The notes beneath the pieces were generated by a model. It was not told the DNA's origin. It made no database searches and saw only the letters and a list, made by a program, of their open reading frames with translations. Positions 37,001 through 45,611 of a stretch of 64,000 nucleotides of DNA are shown here, piece after piece. Position 1 is the stretch's first letter, and each line of letters begins with the position of its first letter. Both the position numbers and the translations under genes were made by a program. Source of the stretch: Sphingosinicellaceae bacterium. GTDB taxonomy: Bacteria; Pseudomonadota; Alphaproteobacteria; Sphingomonadales; Sphingomonadaceae. Location: contig CP079108.1 of NCBI GenBank assembly GCA_019285715.1, positions 496,001-560,000 of the forward strand. Reading direction: 5' to 3'.

Positions 37001-37384
37001 TCAGCCGCAGAAACTCGGCAGCGCGACCGGCGCGGACGCGGTGTGCTGGGCCCAGCGGCCCGACTGGTTGCGGTAGTAATTGCCGACTGCGACGCGGTTG
37101 CGAAACTGCACGCAGGCCGCCGCCGCACCGACATCGGCCACCGTGACGCCCGGCTTGGCGCTGGCGGTGTCGGTGTAGATCGCACGCCGCTGGATGTTGA
37201 TCGCGTCGACGCGGGCCTTGAGCTCGGCCGCGCCGCCGGCCTTGACGATGCCGAGGTAGCCGTCGGCCTGCTCGCCGACGAAGCCGCTGGCGCGCGCGCC
37301 CTCGACGACCGGGTCGGCGCCCTGCGCGAGCACGGGGAGGGCAGCGAAGGCGACACTTACGACGGCGAGGCGGAGGATGTTCAT
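37001..37384 (-). CDS. ydbL: YdbL family (DUF1318) exported protein
   Basis: A 127-residue protein with a signal peptide (MNILRLAVVSVAFAALPVLA), then the DUF1318 blocks ARASGFVGEQADGYLGIV, RRAIYTDTASAKPGVTVADV and VGNYYRNQSGRW. It is the third member of the ydbH-ynbE-ydbL operon. In E. coli YdbL is a periplasmic partner modulating assembly of the YdbH-YnbE intermembrane bridge for phospholipid transport. I use the ATG at 37384, just after the ynbE stop. Confidence 0.9.
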   Translation of the reverse strand: MNILRLAVVSVAFAALPVLAQGADPVVEGARASGFVGEQADGYLGIVKAGGAAELKARVDAINIQRRAIYTDTASAKPGVTVADVGAAAACVQFRNRVAVGNYYRNQSGRWAQHTASAPVALPSFCG

Positions 37385-37410
37385 CGGGCTGGTTCCAGTC
37401 TCGGCAGGGT

Positions 37411-37596
37411 TCAGAAGACGGCAGGATTCTTCTTGATGAGGTCGGCGACGTCCTTCTCGAGGCGGACGACGACCTCCTGCTTGATGTTGACGTTGAGGTT
37501 GATCTCGATCGGCTTGTCGGGCGCGCGCAGCTGGATGCAGCCGCTGCACAGCAGGGCGGCGGCGAGCGCGGCGGCAACGGTCGTGCGGCTGTTCAT
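37411..37596 (-). CDS. ynbE: YnbE family outer-membrane lipoprotein
   Basis: A 61-residue lipoprotein with lipobox LLCSGC (Cys at about residue 20), then the strongly conserved CIQLRAPDKPIEINLNVN and IKQEVVVRLEKDVADLIKKN. In E. coli YnbE multimerises by beta-strand stacking onto the C-terminus of YdbH, completing a bridge across the periplasm. It sits between ydbH and ydbL as in other proteobacteria. Confidence 0.92.
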   Translation of the reverse strand: MNSRTTVAAALAAALLCSGCIQLRAPDKPIEINLNVNIKQEVVVRLEKDVADLIKKNPAVF

Positions 37597-37654
37597 TCCG
37601 TCCCCTTCTCGGCGTTATCGCCGCCATAGCATGGTTCTCTGGCGCCGCGCCGCT

Positions 37655-40600
37655 TTACCGCGGCTGAACCCCGCCCTGGTCCTGAGGCGTGGCGCCCGGG
37701 CGGATCAGCGGGCGCACGTCGCTGAACGAGGCGGCGGTGCCGAGCAGGGCGCGGAAGGGCGCGCGCACGGTGACGTTGAACTTGAACGGCAGTCCCGTCG
37801 CCTTGATCGGCAGCGGCCCGCCGCCCAGCGTCGTCTGCGCCTCGTTGGTGCCGGTGAAGCGCAACTGGGTAACCAGCTCGCCGTCGAGATCGCCGTCGAG
37901 GTCGAGGGTGAGGCTCTTGTAGCGTAGCCGCCGCAGCGCATCGAAGGCGAGCCGCGCGCCGGCACCGAGGTCCTCGCCGCCGACCGCGCCGACATACTGC
38001 ACCAGCCCGCCCCCCGCCCGCGCGACCAGCGTGCCCGCCGCGATCCGCCCATGACCATCGGCGAAGACCAGCGGCAGGCGGCCGTCGAAAATGCCGGTGA
38101 CGTTGACGTCCTTGATCTCGAACTTCTGCAGGAACAGTTGCGCGTCGAGGCCGTCGACGGTCAGCAGGAAGTCGCGGCGCAGGTCGCCCGCCCGGATCGT
38201 CACCGGGGCCAGGGTCAGCGCGCCGCCCGCGTACGGCCAGCGGAGGCTCTCGATCGCCGCGGCGTCCGGCCCGAGCATCCGGAAGAACACCACGCCGTCG
38301 TCGACCGCGACGCCGGGATTGATCCGCTTGATGGTCAGCGTCTGGCCCGGCGGCGTCGTCATCGCCAGCAGGTCGTCGAACGCCAGCGTCCCCGCGACGT
38401 CGTCGACCGGCCCGAGCGAGGCGGTGGCGAGCGAGACATGGTCGACCCGCACCGTGCCGCCGCTGGTCAGCATGTCGGCGGTCCAGTCGAAGCGCCCGCT
38501 GCCGATCACCGGCCCGCGGACGTTGTCGACGACGCCGCGCAGCGCCTCCGTCAGCTGGAACGGCTGGAGGTCGGGGCCGAAGGTCAGCGTGCCGGTCTCG
38601 ACCTTGGCTTCGCCGCGCCCCGAGGCGAGTGCGTGGGTCGCGGTGAAGCCGAACAGGCGCTTGCCGCCCGCCGCGAGCCGCCCGTCGCCGTGTGCCTTGA
38701 CCAGCCCGTCGGCGATGGTCGCGGAGACGGCGGCGATGTGGATAGGCTCGAAGCGCGCGGGCAGGGTGCGGTCAGTGACGCGGGCCTCGCCGCCGGACAG
38801 GCTGAGGCGGCCGCCGGCCAGCTGCCATCTGGCGGAAGCGCTGCCGATGGCGACGGCGAGGCCGGGGTCGTCGAGGCGTACGCTCTCGACGCGGCCGCTC
38901 CCCCTCAGCCCCGCGAGGTCGAGGCTGCCGCCGATGGTCCCACTCCCGCCACGCGCGCCGTAGCGGCCCTCAACCCGGACCGGGGCCAGCACGGCGGTCG
39001 GGTGCTTGCCGGTGCCGCCGAGTGCGATCCGCAGCGTGCCGGTGGCGAGCGCAACGGGGACGTCGCCGGACACGCCGCGCAGGTTCAGTGGGTCGACCAC
39101 CGCGCCACCGCTCAACCGCCCGCCGCTCAAGGTCGCGATCGCCCCGCCGTTCGGGCAGATCCGCGCCGCTCCCGGTCCGGTCCGCAGCGCCGCGCGGGAC
39201 AGCCCCGCCCAGTCGACCGCCATGCAGAGCGTGCCGAAGACGACGCTCCCGTCGGCCCCGAGGCGCACGACCGTCGCGCCACCCAGCCCGCGCGTGACGA
39301 CACCGCCGCCGACCGCCCCGGAAGCGCGCACATCGGCAGCGACCGTCGTGCCTGCGGGATCGCTGTTCAGGTCGAGGCGGAGCCGCTGTACCGCCGCTCC
39401 GCCGACCGCCCACGGCGCGATCGTCAGGCTCGCGCGACCGCTCCGCAACGGCCCGCTGCCGGCGACCGTGATGCGCGGCAGGCCACCACCGGCGAGGGTT
39501 GCGCCGCCAGCAAGGGTCACGCCGAGGCCCGGCACCGCGACGCTGCGGACGAGGCTGATCTCCCCGGTCTGGTCCAGCTTGAGGCCGCTTGCCGAGCGCA
39601 GGCCGAGCCCGCTCACCGTTCCCCGCTGGCCCGCCGCATCCGCCGATACCGTCACCCGCGCCGTCGCGTCGAACGATCGCGCCGCCGCGTCGCCGCGCGC
39701 CACCAGTGCTTCGAGGAGCGGTTCGACCAGCGTCCCTGCAAAGCTGCGCGCCGACCGCCGCAGCGCGGCCGTGCCGAACCGCGCGCTGCCGCCGTCGACC
39801 GTGACCACCCCGTCGCCACTGGCCGAACTCGACCCCGGCACGAATTTGTAGTGACCCGCCACCGAAGCCGTCCGCGCGCCGAACTGCTGGCCCTGCACGC
39901 CGGCGATGCTCGCCGCGATCGGCCCCGCGACCGGCCCGTTGAGCGCCGCCGCCGCCGCACCCAGCGTCAGGCTCGCCGCGCCGCTCCGGTAGCCGAACCC
40001 CGCCACCCGGGCCGTCGTCAGCTTCGCCGTCGCAGCGTAGCGGTCAAGCTTTGGCGGCAAGGTTGCAGCAACGGTCCAGTGCACGGCATCGGCGGCCCCG
40101 TCCGCGCAGGTCACGCCAGGCGCGCTGCCTTCGGCGGCGATCTGTGCGGCATCGCGCGAGGTCGAAACCCGGAAACTCGTCGCCGCCAAGCGCGCCGTGC
40201 ACCCCACCAGCGCCAGCGTCGCCGGCTCGATCCGCCCGTGCCCGGCGAAGCCGTTCCGCAAGCGCCCGTTGCCCTCTAAAGTCCCGTTCAACGCCCCGGC
40301 GGGCGTCGCAACCTGAACGACCGCGCCGACGATCCGCACGTCGATGTCGGGCAGCGGCTTTGCCGGCTGCCCGGGAGCGGGCAGCAACCGGTCGAGGCTG
40401 CCGAGGCTGAGTCCCGAGCGCCCCAGTGTCGCCCGCAACTTCGGCCGCAGGATCGTGATCGTGTCGACGCGGGGCGAGAGCGGCGACCAGCCGATGGTTG
40501 CGTCGATGCGCTCGGCGGCGAAGTCCGGGCTCGCCATTGGACCTAGCGCGACATCGGCGAGCGTCACCCCGCCCGGCGAGATCGCGGCGATGCGGTAGCG

Positions 40601-40735
40601 CGCCTCGACCTGCTGGCCTGCGAACCACTGCGCCACGACCGCCTCGCTCAGCGGTCGCCGCGCGGCCCACACCACGGCCAGCACGATCACGACGATGGAG
40701 AAAGCAGCCAGCAAGAAACGGGAAAATCGCGACAT
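37655..40735 (-). CDS. ydbH: YdbH, AsmA-like intermembrane phospholipid transport protein
   Basis: This 1026-residue protein has one N-terminal membrane anchor (FLLAAFSIVVIVLAVVWAA, about residues 6-24). A very long beta-rich repeat body follows, predicted to form the hydrophobic groove of AsmA-like/TamB-class lipid transporters. The C-terminal block, INPGVAVDDGVVFFRMLGPD to GGGLVQYVG, is the Dicarboxylate-transport-named domain diagnostic for YdbH. With YnbE and YdbL directly downstream the operon is complete. Gly/Ala content is high, as expected for this genome. The role is by family; no substrate residues can be pointed out. Confidence 0.93.
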   Translation of the reverse strand: MSRFSRFLLAAFSIVVIVLAVVWAARRPLSEAVVAQWFAGQQVEARYRIAAISPGGVTLADVALGPMASPDFAAERIDATIGWSPLSPRVDTITILRPKLRATLGRSGLSLGSLDRLLPAPGQPAKPLPDIDVRIVGAVVQVATPAGALNGTLEGNGRLRNGFAGHGRIEPATLALVGCTARLAATSFRVSTSRDAAQIAAEGSAPGVTCADGAADAVHWTVAATLPPKLDRYAATAKLTTARVAGFGYRSGAASLTLGAAAAALNGPVAGPIAASIAGVQGQQFGARTASVAGHYKFVPGSSSASGDGVVTVDGGSARFGTAALRRSARSFAGTLVEPLLEALVARGDAAARSFDATARVTVSADAAGQRGTVSGLGLRSASGLKLDQTGEISLVRSVAVPGLGVTLAGGATLAGGGLPRITVAGSGPLRSGRASLTIAPWAVGGAAVQRLRLDLNSDPAGTTVAADVRASGAVGGGVVTRGLGGATVVRLGADGSVVFGTLCMAVDWAGLSRAALRTGPGAARICPNGGAIATLSGGRLSGGAVVDPLNLRGVSGDVPVALATGTLRIALGGTGKHPTAVLAPVRVEGRYGARGGSGTIGGSLDLAGLRGSGRVESVRLDDPGLAVAIGSASARWQLAGGRLSLSGGEARVTDRTLPARFEPIHIAAVSATIADGLVKAHGDGRLAAGGKRLFGFTATHALASGRGEAKVETGTLTFGPDLQPFQLTEALRGVVDNVRGPVIGSGRFDWTADMLTSGGTVRVDHVSLATASLGPVDDVAGTLAFDDLLAMTTPPGQTLTIKRINPGVAVDDGVVFFRMLGPDAAAIESLRWPYAGGALTLAPVTIRAGDLRRDFLLTVDGLDAQLFLQKFEIKDVNVTGIFDGRLPLVFADGHGRIAAGTLVARAGGGLVQYVGAVGGEDLGAGARLAFDALRRLRYKSLTLDLDGDLDGELVTQLRFTGTNEAQTTLGGGPLPIKATGLPFKFNVTVRAPFRALLGTAASFSDVRPLIRPGATPQDQGGVQPR

Positions 40736-40914
40736 CGCTGCTCCGCCGCGTGCCCGCCGCTGATAGGCGGTGGCGGCCCCGCCCGCAACTTTGCGTCGCG
40801 GTTTACGGCTTCCTTACGGAGCGGCGGCGATGGCGCATGGCCCCGCGGCGCCCGCTTGGACCACGGTGACCCGACCGCGCGGCTCGAGATGCCGTCGCGT
40901 CGTCGGAGGTCCAG

Positions 40915-41256
40915 ATGTTCGATCGACAGGCGAGCGCGGTCCAGGCGGGCCATGCCCCACTCGTGCTCCCGACCGCGCTGGGCCGGTGGCGGCGCATCTC
41001 GCGCAGCCTCGCACATCCCCTGGTGCGCCGTGCGGGAACCCGCGTGATCGGCCTGCTACTCGTGCTGGTCGCTTGGGCTGCCGCCCGCGCCATGATCGGC
41101 CTCGTCGCCGCCCGGCACCCGGCGACTCCGGTCGAATGCCTGCTCGCGGGCGTTGCCTTCGTCGGTGCGAGCTACGGCAGCGCGCTGCTTGTGCTCGGCG
41201 ACCATATGTTCGACCCCGTCGAGGTCGCGCCGCGCTGGTGCCGACACGCGGCCTGA
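40915..41256 (+). CDS. Hypothetical membrane protein, 113 aa
   Basis: A small protein with a polar, Arg-containing N-terminus and two hydrophobic helices (about residues 43-62 and 74-94: VIGLLLVLVAWAAARAMIGL and VECLLAGVAFVGASYGSALL). It ends LGDHMFDPVEVAPRWCRHAA. I do not recognise a family. It is divergent from ydbH and followed by a repeat block. Coding is supported by the ordered helix pattern, not by homology. Confidence 0.5.
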   Translation: MFDRQASAVQAGHAPLVLPTALGRWRRISRSLAHPLVRRAGTRVIGLLLVLVAWAAARAMIGLVAARHPATPVECLLAGVAFVGASYGSALLVLGDHMFDPVEVAPRWCRHAA

Positions 41257-41281
41257 CCATCAGGGGTATCCGTGGCCCGCC

Positions 41282-41371
41282 GTCATCCCGGGCCCCGCCG
41301 TCATCCCGCGCACCGCCGCAATCCCGCGCACCGCCGCCATCCCGGGCCCCGTTGTCATCCCGGGCTTGACC
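41282..41371. repeat. Five tandem 18-bp units
   Basis: Five consecutive 18-bp units of the type GTCATCCCGGGCCCCGCC begin at 41282, 41300, 41318, 41336 and 41354, with a few substitutions in each. The last unit is also the outer end of a long inverted repeat, which suggests the tandem array grew by duplication of the repeat tip. Confidence 0.9.
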
Positions 41372-41439
41372 CGGGACCCAGCTAACCCGGCGCTCCGAGC
41401 CTCGGAGGAAGCTGGGTCCCGGGTCAAGCCCGGGATGAC
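41354..41439. repeat. Perfect 30-bp inverted repeat (REP-like)
   Basis: The arm at 41354-41383, beginning GTCATCCCGGGCTTGACC, is exactly reverse-complementary to 41410-41439, ending AAGCCCGGGATGAC. A 26-bp loop separates them. This is the common interspersed intergenic palindrome of sphingomonads, able to form a strong RNA hairpin downstream of both flanking genes. Confidence 0.9.
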
Positions 41440-41449
41440 AGCGGGGCAC

Positions 41450-41665
41450 TCATGCCCCCAGCACCGCCTCGACCAACTCGAGCTGCGTCTGCCAGCGTCG
41501 CAGCGTGCAGCCGCGCCCCGGCTCGAACGCCATGCACTCCTCCGGGTCGATGCCGCGCACTCGACAGGCGGCGCGGGCGGCGCGTTCCAGCCGGGTCGCG
41601 GGCAGCCGCACAAACATCGGGCGGCGTTCATAGCCTTGCCCGTAGCGCAGGCCGGGCTGGCTCAC
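41450..41665 (-). CDS. Small hypothetical protein, 71 aa
   Basis: The GTG at 41665 overlaps the stop of the upstream small gene (GTGA) and gives SQPGLRYGQGYERRPMFVRL, then ATRLERAARAACRVRGIDPE and a C-terminal helix QTQLELVEAVLGA. Three Cys or more are present (AACRVRG, ECMAF, GCTLRR). The family is not recognised. The translational overlap and amphipathic helices support a real gene of a two-gene unit. Confidence 0.5.
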   Translation of the reverse strand: MSQPGLRYGQGYERRPMFVRLPATRLERAARAACRVRGIDPEECMAFEPGRGCTLRRWQTQLELVEAVLGA

Positions 41666-41892
41666 TGGCCGCGCCTCGCGCCGCGCATCGCCGCCGCGTC
41701 GGCGATCAGGATGACCGCGCCGGGGATCGCCTCGCACTCGTCGCGGGCGAAGCGCATCGCCTCGCTGCGGCTGATGAACTCGCCGCCGATCAGGCCGTGG
41801 TTCTCGCGGACGGCATAATGTCCGGGCGCGTCCTCGCCGATCATGAAGACCGTCCGGTCGCACTCGACCGGCGTCGTACAGGCACGCAACAT
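41662..41892 (-). CDS. Small hypothetical protein, 76 aa
   Basis: The protein contains DRTVFMIGEDAPGHYAVREN, then LIGGEFISRSEAMRFARDEC and a final AVILIADAAAMRG. The alternation of short strands with a RSEAMRFARDE helix resembles small DUF2188-like domains, but I cannot assign it confidently. It overlaps the next small gene by four bases; both lie upstream of, and divergent from, the sirtuin gene. Confidence 0.5.
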   Translation of the reverse strand: MLRACTTPVECDRTVFMIGEDAPGHYAVRENHGLIGGEFISRSEAMRFARDECEAIPGAVILIADAAAMRGARRGQ

Positions 41893-42040
41893 CGACTTTC
41901 CTCCGGCCGCGAACGCGACCGACCCCGAGATAGGCGGGCAGGGCAGAGGTTTTCCATGCGAAGCCTGGGCCTGCGCCTAAGCAAAGCGTGAAGGCGGCCC
42001 CGCCTTAACAAGCGCGCCGGCAACCTCTACGAATCCCGGT

Positions 42041-42751
42041 ATGGCTCCGCGCAACATCGTCATCCTGACCGGCGCCGGCGTCTCCGCCGAATCGGGCGTG
42101 CCGACCTTCCGCGGCCCCGACGGCCTGTGGGAGGGGCACCGCGTCGAGGATGTCGCGACGCCAGAGGCCTTCCGCCGCGACCCGGCGCTGGTACAGAAGT
42201 TCTACGATGCGCGCCGCGAGGCTCTGACGCGGGTCGAGCCCAACGCCGCTCATCGGGCGCTGGCCAGGCTCGATGCCGAATGGCCGGGGGAACTGCTGCT
42301 GGTCACCCAGAACGTCGATGATCTCCACGAGCGCGCCGGGTCGAGGCGGCTGCTCCACATGCACGGCGAGCTCAAGCGGGCGCTTTGCCGGGCCTGCGGG
42401 GCGGCACCGGAATGGACGGGAACGCTGGCCGACAACCCGCCGTGCCCGCGCTGCACGGTGCGCCGGCTGCGCCCCGACATCGTCTGGTTTGGCGAGATGC
42501 CGTACCACATGGACCCGATCGAAGCGGCGCTGACGGCGTGCGATCTTTTCGTGTCGATCGGCACCTCGGGGGCGGTCTATCCGGCGGCGGGGTTCGTCGA
42601 CACGGCACGCCGGGTCGGGGCGGAAACGCTCGAGCTCAACCTCGATCCGTCGGCAGGGACGCCGATGTTCGCCGAGGCGAGGCATGGTCCGGCGGGAACA
42701 CTCGTGCCGGATTGGGTAAACGAGATTATAAAAGCAAATTCAATAACATAA
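42041..42751 (+). CDS. cobB: NAD-dependent protein deacylase (sirtuin)
   Basis: A 236-residue class III sirtuin that removes acyl groups from protein lysines using NAD. NAD site: VILTGAGVSAESGVPTFRG (about residues 5-23). Catalytic His is in LLHMHGELK; the zinc Cys pairs are CRACG and CPRC. The Tyr and Arg in KFYDARREA follow the Y-x2-R pattern of SIRT5/CobB enzymes that prefer succinyl or malonyl groups. WFGEMPY completes the cofactor pocket. Length is typical. The final residues run through AT-rich codons (EIIKANSIT), unlike the body. Confidence 0.95.
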   Translation: MAPRNIVILTGAGVSAESGVPTFRGPDGLWEGHRVEDVATPEAFRRDPALVQKFYDARREALTRVEPNAAHRALARLDAEWPGELLLVTQNVDDLHERAGSRRLLHMHGELKRALCRACGAAPEWTGTLADNPPCPRCTVRRLRPDIVWFGEMPYHMDPIEAALTACDLFVSIGTSGAVYPAAGFVDTARRVGAETLELNLDPSAGTPMFAEARHGPAGTLVPDWVNEIIKANSIT

Positions 42752-42810
42752 TGGAAATGGTACGAAACGGTAAAGGTCGTATAGGCGTACCAGTCGTAAA
42801 GGTCCGAAGG

Positions 42811-43218
42811 TCAGCCCTCGCCCGTTTCCGCCTCGATCCGCTCCATGTCGGCGTCGCTCAGCCCGAAGTGATGCCCGACCTCGTGGACGAGGACATGGGT
42901 GACCAGCCTCTCCAGGCTATCGCCGCCGTCGGCCCACTCGTCGAGCAGCGGCCGCCGGTACAGGAAGATGATGTCGGGCAGCGCGCCGGTCGGTTCGTCG
43001 CCCTTCATGCCGACGTGGCGGCCCTGGTACAGCCCGAGGATGTCGAACTCGGTCTCCAGCCCCATCTCCGCCATGACCTCGGCATCGGGGAAGTCCTCGA
43101 CCCGCAGCAGCGTGCTGGCGAGGTGCTGGCGGAACAGTTCGGGCAACCGCTCGACCGCGGCCTGGGCCAGCGCCTCGATGGCCGCGATGGTCGGCGGCAG
43201 GGTTTGACGGCTGGTCAT
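42811..43218 (-). CDS. Zincin-like metallopeptidase family protein (DUF1025)
   Basis: A 135-residue single-domain protein with THVLVHEVGHHFGLSDADME (about residues 107-126). This is the HExxHHFGLSD zinc motif of the minimal zincin type I family, and it is preceded by ILGLYQGRH and IIFLYRRPLLDEW. Catalytic activity is expected, but the substrate of this widespread family is unknown. The ATG at 43218 (TSRQTLPPTIAAIEALAQ) is chosen; a longer frame reaches back into the next gene's promoter. Confidence 0.9.
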   Translation of the reverse strand: MTSRQTLPPTIAAIEALAQAAVERLPELFRQHLASTLLRVEDFPDAEVMAEMGLETEFDILGLYQGRHVGMKGDEPTGALPDIIFLYRRPLLDEWADGGDSLERLVTHVLVHEVGHHFGLSDADMERIEAETGEG

Positions 43219-43255
43219 GCGCTGGCGGATAGACCGGCAGCCCTGAGGAGTCACC

Positions 43256-43534
43256 ATGCCCGCGCCAAGACTGACCGACCCCGAGATCGACGCTGCCTTG
43301 GCGAAGCTGCCGGGCTGGACCCGCTCGGGCGATGCCATCGAGCGCAGCTACCGCTTCCCCGGCTTCGTCGAGGCCTTCGCCTTCATGACCCGCGTCGCGC
43401 TGCTGGCGGAGAAGGCCGATCACCATCCCGAATGGTCGAACGTCTACAACAAGCTCGAGGTGCGCCTGACCACCCACGACAGCGGCGGCCTGACCGCGAA
43501 GGACGTCGCGCTGGCGACCGCGATGGACGCCTGA
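43256..43534 (+). CDS. phhB: 4a-hydroxytetrahydrobiopterin dehydratase
   Basis: A 92-residue pterin-4a-carbinolamine dehydratase that recycles the pterin cofactor after aromatic hydroxylation. The signature is [20 protein letters not shown] (about residues 53-72) with the His-His-Pro-x-W catalytic block, plus ATAMDA at the C-terminus. It is divergent from the metallopeptidase gene. No phenylalanine hydroxylase is visible in the window, so it may serve another pterin, as in many bacteria. Confidence 0.95.
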   Translation: MPAPRLTDPEIDAALAKLPGWTRSGDAIERSYRFPGFVEAFAFMTRVALLAEKADHHPEWSNVYNKLEVRLTTHDSGGLTAKDVALATAMDA

Positions 43535-43642
43535 GAGAAACTTGCCGCTGTCCTACGTGTCGCCCATTTGGTACAACCCGCTCATTGGATCCCGGACGCG
43601 AGTTCTTTCACACCGCCCGCCATCTTCTTGGCGACCTGGGCA

Positions 43643-43719
43643 CCTTGGCGAACTTGGCGTGAAACCTCGAAACCGCCGCGCGGGCTGGATCGAAGAGTTT
43701 CACGCCAAGCTCGCCAAGG
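43643..43719. repeat. 22-bp inverted repeat
   Basis: The arm CCTTGGCGAACTTGGCGTGA plus AA (43643-43664) matches the reverse complement of 43698-43719 in 21 of 22 positions. It lies between phhB and the convergent dehydrogenase gene and could terminate both. Confidence 0.85.
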
Positions 43720-43755
43720 AGCTAAGGGCGCTAAGTCGAAGCGAAGAAGACTATT

Positions 43756-44535
43756 TTAGCGCGGTGCCATCCGGATCGCGCCGTCGATGCGGACGTCCTC
43801 GCCGTTGAAGTAGCTGTTGCGGCACATCTCGAGCGCCAGCGAGGCGTACTCGTGCGGGTGGCCGAGGCGCTTGGGGAACGGCACGCTGGCCGCCAGCGCG
43901 AGCTTCACGTTGTCGGGCGCGGCGTTCATCAGCGGGGTCGAGAAGATGCCCGGCAGGATGGTGTTGACGCGGATGCCCTCGCTCATCAGGTCGCGCGCGA
44001 TCGGCAGGGTCATGCCGATGACGCCGCCCTTGGAGGCCGAATACGCCGCCTGGCCCATCTGGCCGTCCTCGCCCGCGACCGACGCGGTGTTGACGATAGC
44101 GCCGCGCTCGCCGTCCTCCATTGGCTCGAGGGTCAGCATGCCGGCAGCGCTCTTCGCGATGCAGCGGAACGTGCCCACGAGGTTGATCTGGATGACCTTG
44201 TTGAAGGCATCGAGCGGGAAGTGCTTGATCGCGCCGGTGGTCTTGTCGCGGCCGGCGGTCTTGGCGGCGTTGCCGACACCGGCGCAGTTGATCAGGATAC
44301 GCTCCTGGCCGTGTGCGGCGCGGGCCTTGGTGAAGCCGGCTTCGACCGATTCGTCGCTGGTCACGTCGACTTCGCAGAAGATGCCGCCGATCGATTCGGC
44401 CACGCCGGGCCCCTTGGTCGCATCACGGTCGAAGATCGCAACCTTGACGCCTTCGGCGGCCAGCGCCCGCGCCGTCGCCTCGCCCAGCCCCGATGCGCCA
44501 CCGGTCACCACCGCCGAACAGCCACTCAGTTTCAT
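43756..44535 (-). CDS. Short-chain dehydrogenase (3-hydroxyacyl-CoA dehydrogenase type 2-like)
   Basis: A 259-residue NAD-dependent oxidoreductase: cofactor site VVTGGASGLGEATARAL (about residues 9-25), NCAGV (about 84), catalytic Ser in VNTASVAGEDGQMGQ and YSASKGG (about 163). The stretch after NCAGV and the C-terminal YFNGEDVRIDGAIRM resemble the HSD17B10/FadB2x group acting on 3-hydroxyacyl-CoA. It probably works in beta-oxidation. It is followed by the inverted repeat on its 3' side. Confidence 0.88.
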   Translation of the reverse strand: MKLSGCSAVVTGGASGLGEATARALAAEGVKVAIFDRDATKGPGVAESIGGIFCEVDVTSDESVEAGFTKARAAHGQERILINCAGVGNAAKTAGRDKTTGAIKHFPLDAFNKVIQINLVGTFRCIAKSAAGMLTLEPMEDGERGAIVNTASVAGEDGQMGQAAYSASKGGVIGMTLPIARDLMSEGIRVNTILPGIFSTPLMNAAPDNVKLALAASVPFPKRLGHPHEYASLALEMCRNSYFNGEDVRIDGAIRMAPR

Positions 44536-44590
44536 GCGTCTTCTCCCAAGGTTTGGGAGTGCTTAGTCCGTGGTTGACGTGCACGGCAAG

Positions 44591-45508
44591 TCAGGTCTCG
44601 CTGGCAACGCTCGCGGCTGGCCCCGGAAGCCGGCTTCGGCGCGCCGCCGCCGACTCGCGTACCGCCAGGTAGATCGTCGATCCGATGATGATCGCGCCGC
44701 CCGCCAACGTGCCCGCGTCGACGCGCTCCCCGAACAGCCAGACGCCGAACAGCGTCACCAGCCCAAAGCGCATGAAGTCGAACGGCATCACCGCGCTCGC
44801 CTCCGCCAGTGCGAACGCCCGTGTCAGCGCGATCTGGCCGACCGCCGCGAGCAGCCCGATGCCGATCAGCAGCGGCCAGGCGTGAAGCGACGGCCAGCGC
44901 CAGTAGAAGCTGGCGGCGATCAGCGAGGGGATCACCATCAGGATGAACGACCACGACGCGACGGCGCGCGGATCATCTGAGCCGACCAGCGCCCGGACCG
45001 CGATGTACGAGGCTGCGGTCGCGACCGCCGACAGCATCGCCGCGCCGACGCCGGGGGTCAGCGGCAACGCACCCGGCCGCAGCACCAGCATCATGCCGAT
45101 GAAGCCGGCGGCCAGCGCCGCGATCCGCCGGCCATGGATGCGCTCGCCCAGGAACAGCACCGCCCCGATCGTGGCGAACAGCGGCGCCGTGTAGTTGATC
45201 GCCAGCGCCGTCGCGAGCGGGGCATTGGCAACCGCGTAGAAGGTCGCAAGCGTCGCCAGGAAACCCGAGGTGGCGCGGCGCAGATGGATCGGCATCCGTG
45301 TCGACTTGAGCAGACCGCGGTTCATCAGAAGCATCGGGGTCAGCGCGAGCAGGCCGATGCCCGTCCGGAAGAACACGATCTCGAACGGGTGAAGCTCGGT
45401 ACTTGCCAACCGGATCAGCGCCCACATGATGCCGAATGAGACGGACGCGAGCATCATCCACATGATGCCCCGGCCGGTCGTGCTGTGTCCGGCAATTAGA
45501 GCGCTCAT
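44591..45508 (-). CDS. DMT superfamily (EamA) transporter
   Basis: A 305-residue inner-membrane protein with ten predicted helices in two EamA repeats, starting MMLASVSFGIMWALIRLAST and with typical repeat ends such as NYTAPLFATIGAVLFLGERI and FMRFGLVTLFGVWLFGERVD. It is a drug/metabolite exporter by family; substrate unknown. It is transcribed toward the dehydrogenase gene with 55 bp between them. Confidence 0.9.
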   Translation of the reverse strand: MSALIAGHSTTGRGIMWMMLASVSFGIMWALIRLASTELHPFEIVFFRTGIGLLALTPMLLMNRGLLKSTRMPIHLRRATSGFLATLATFYAVANAPLATALAINYTAPLFATIGAVLFLGERIHGRRIAALAAGFIGMMLVLRPGALPLTPGVGAAMLSAVATAASYIAVRALVGSDDPRAVASWSFILMVIPSLIAASFYWRWPSLHAWPLLIGIGLLAAVGQIALTRAFALAEASAVMPFDFMRFGLVTLFGVWLFGERVDAGTLAGGAIIIGSTIYLAVRESAAARRSRLPGPAASVASET

Positions 45509-45611
45509 TCGACAGGGGCATGTGACGAAGACGCCTGCCTGGCAAGGGCACTGAATGGCGGGGCAGCCACACCGTCGCTGCAGGCCCTACCGGCCGGGCT
45601 GCGGCCCGGCC

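Noticed and set aside
36911-37927. 338-codon plus-strand frame opposite ydbL, ynbE and the end of ydbH
   Set aside because: Shadow of three recognised minus-strand genes.
38051-40279. Long plus-strand frame (742 codons) opposite ydbH
   Set aside because: Arg/Pro/Ala-rich shadow of ydbH; the minus strand has full YdbH character.
41282-41371. CRISPR-like array
   Set aside because: Units are contiguous 18-bp tandem repeats without spacers, and no cas genes are present.
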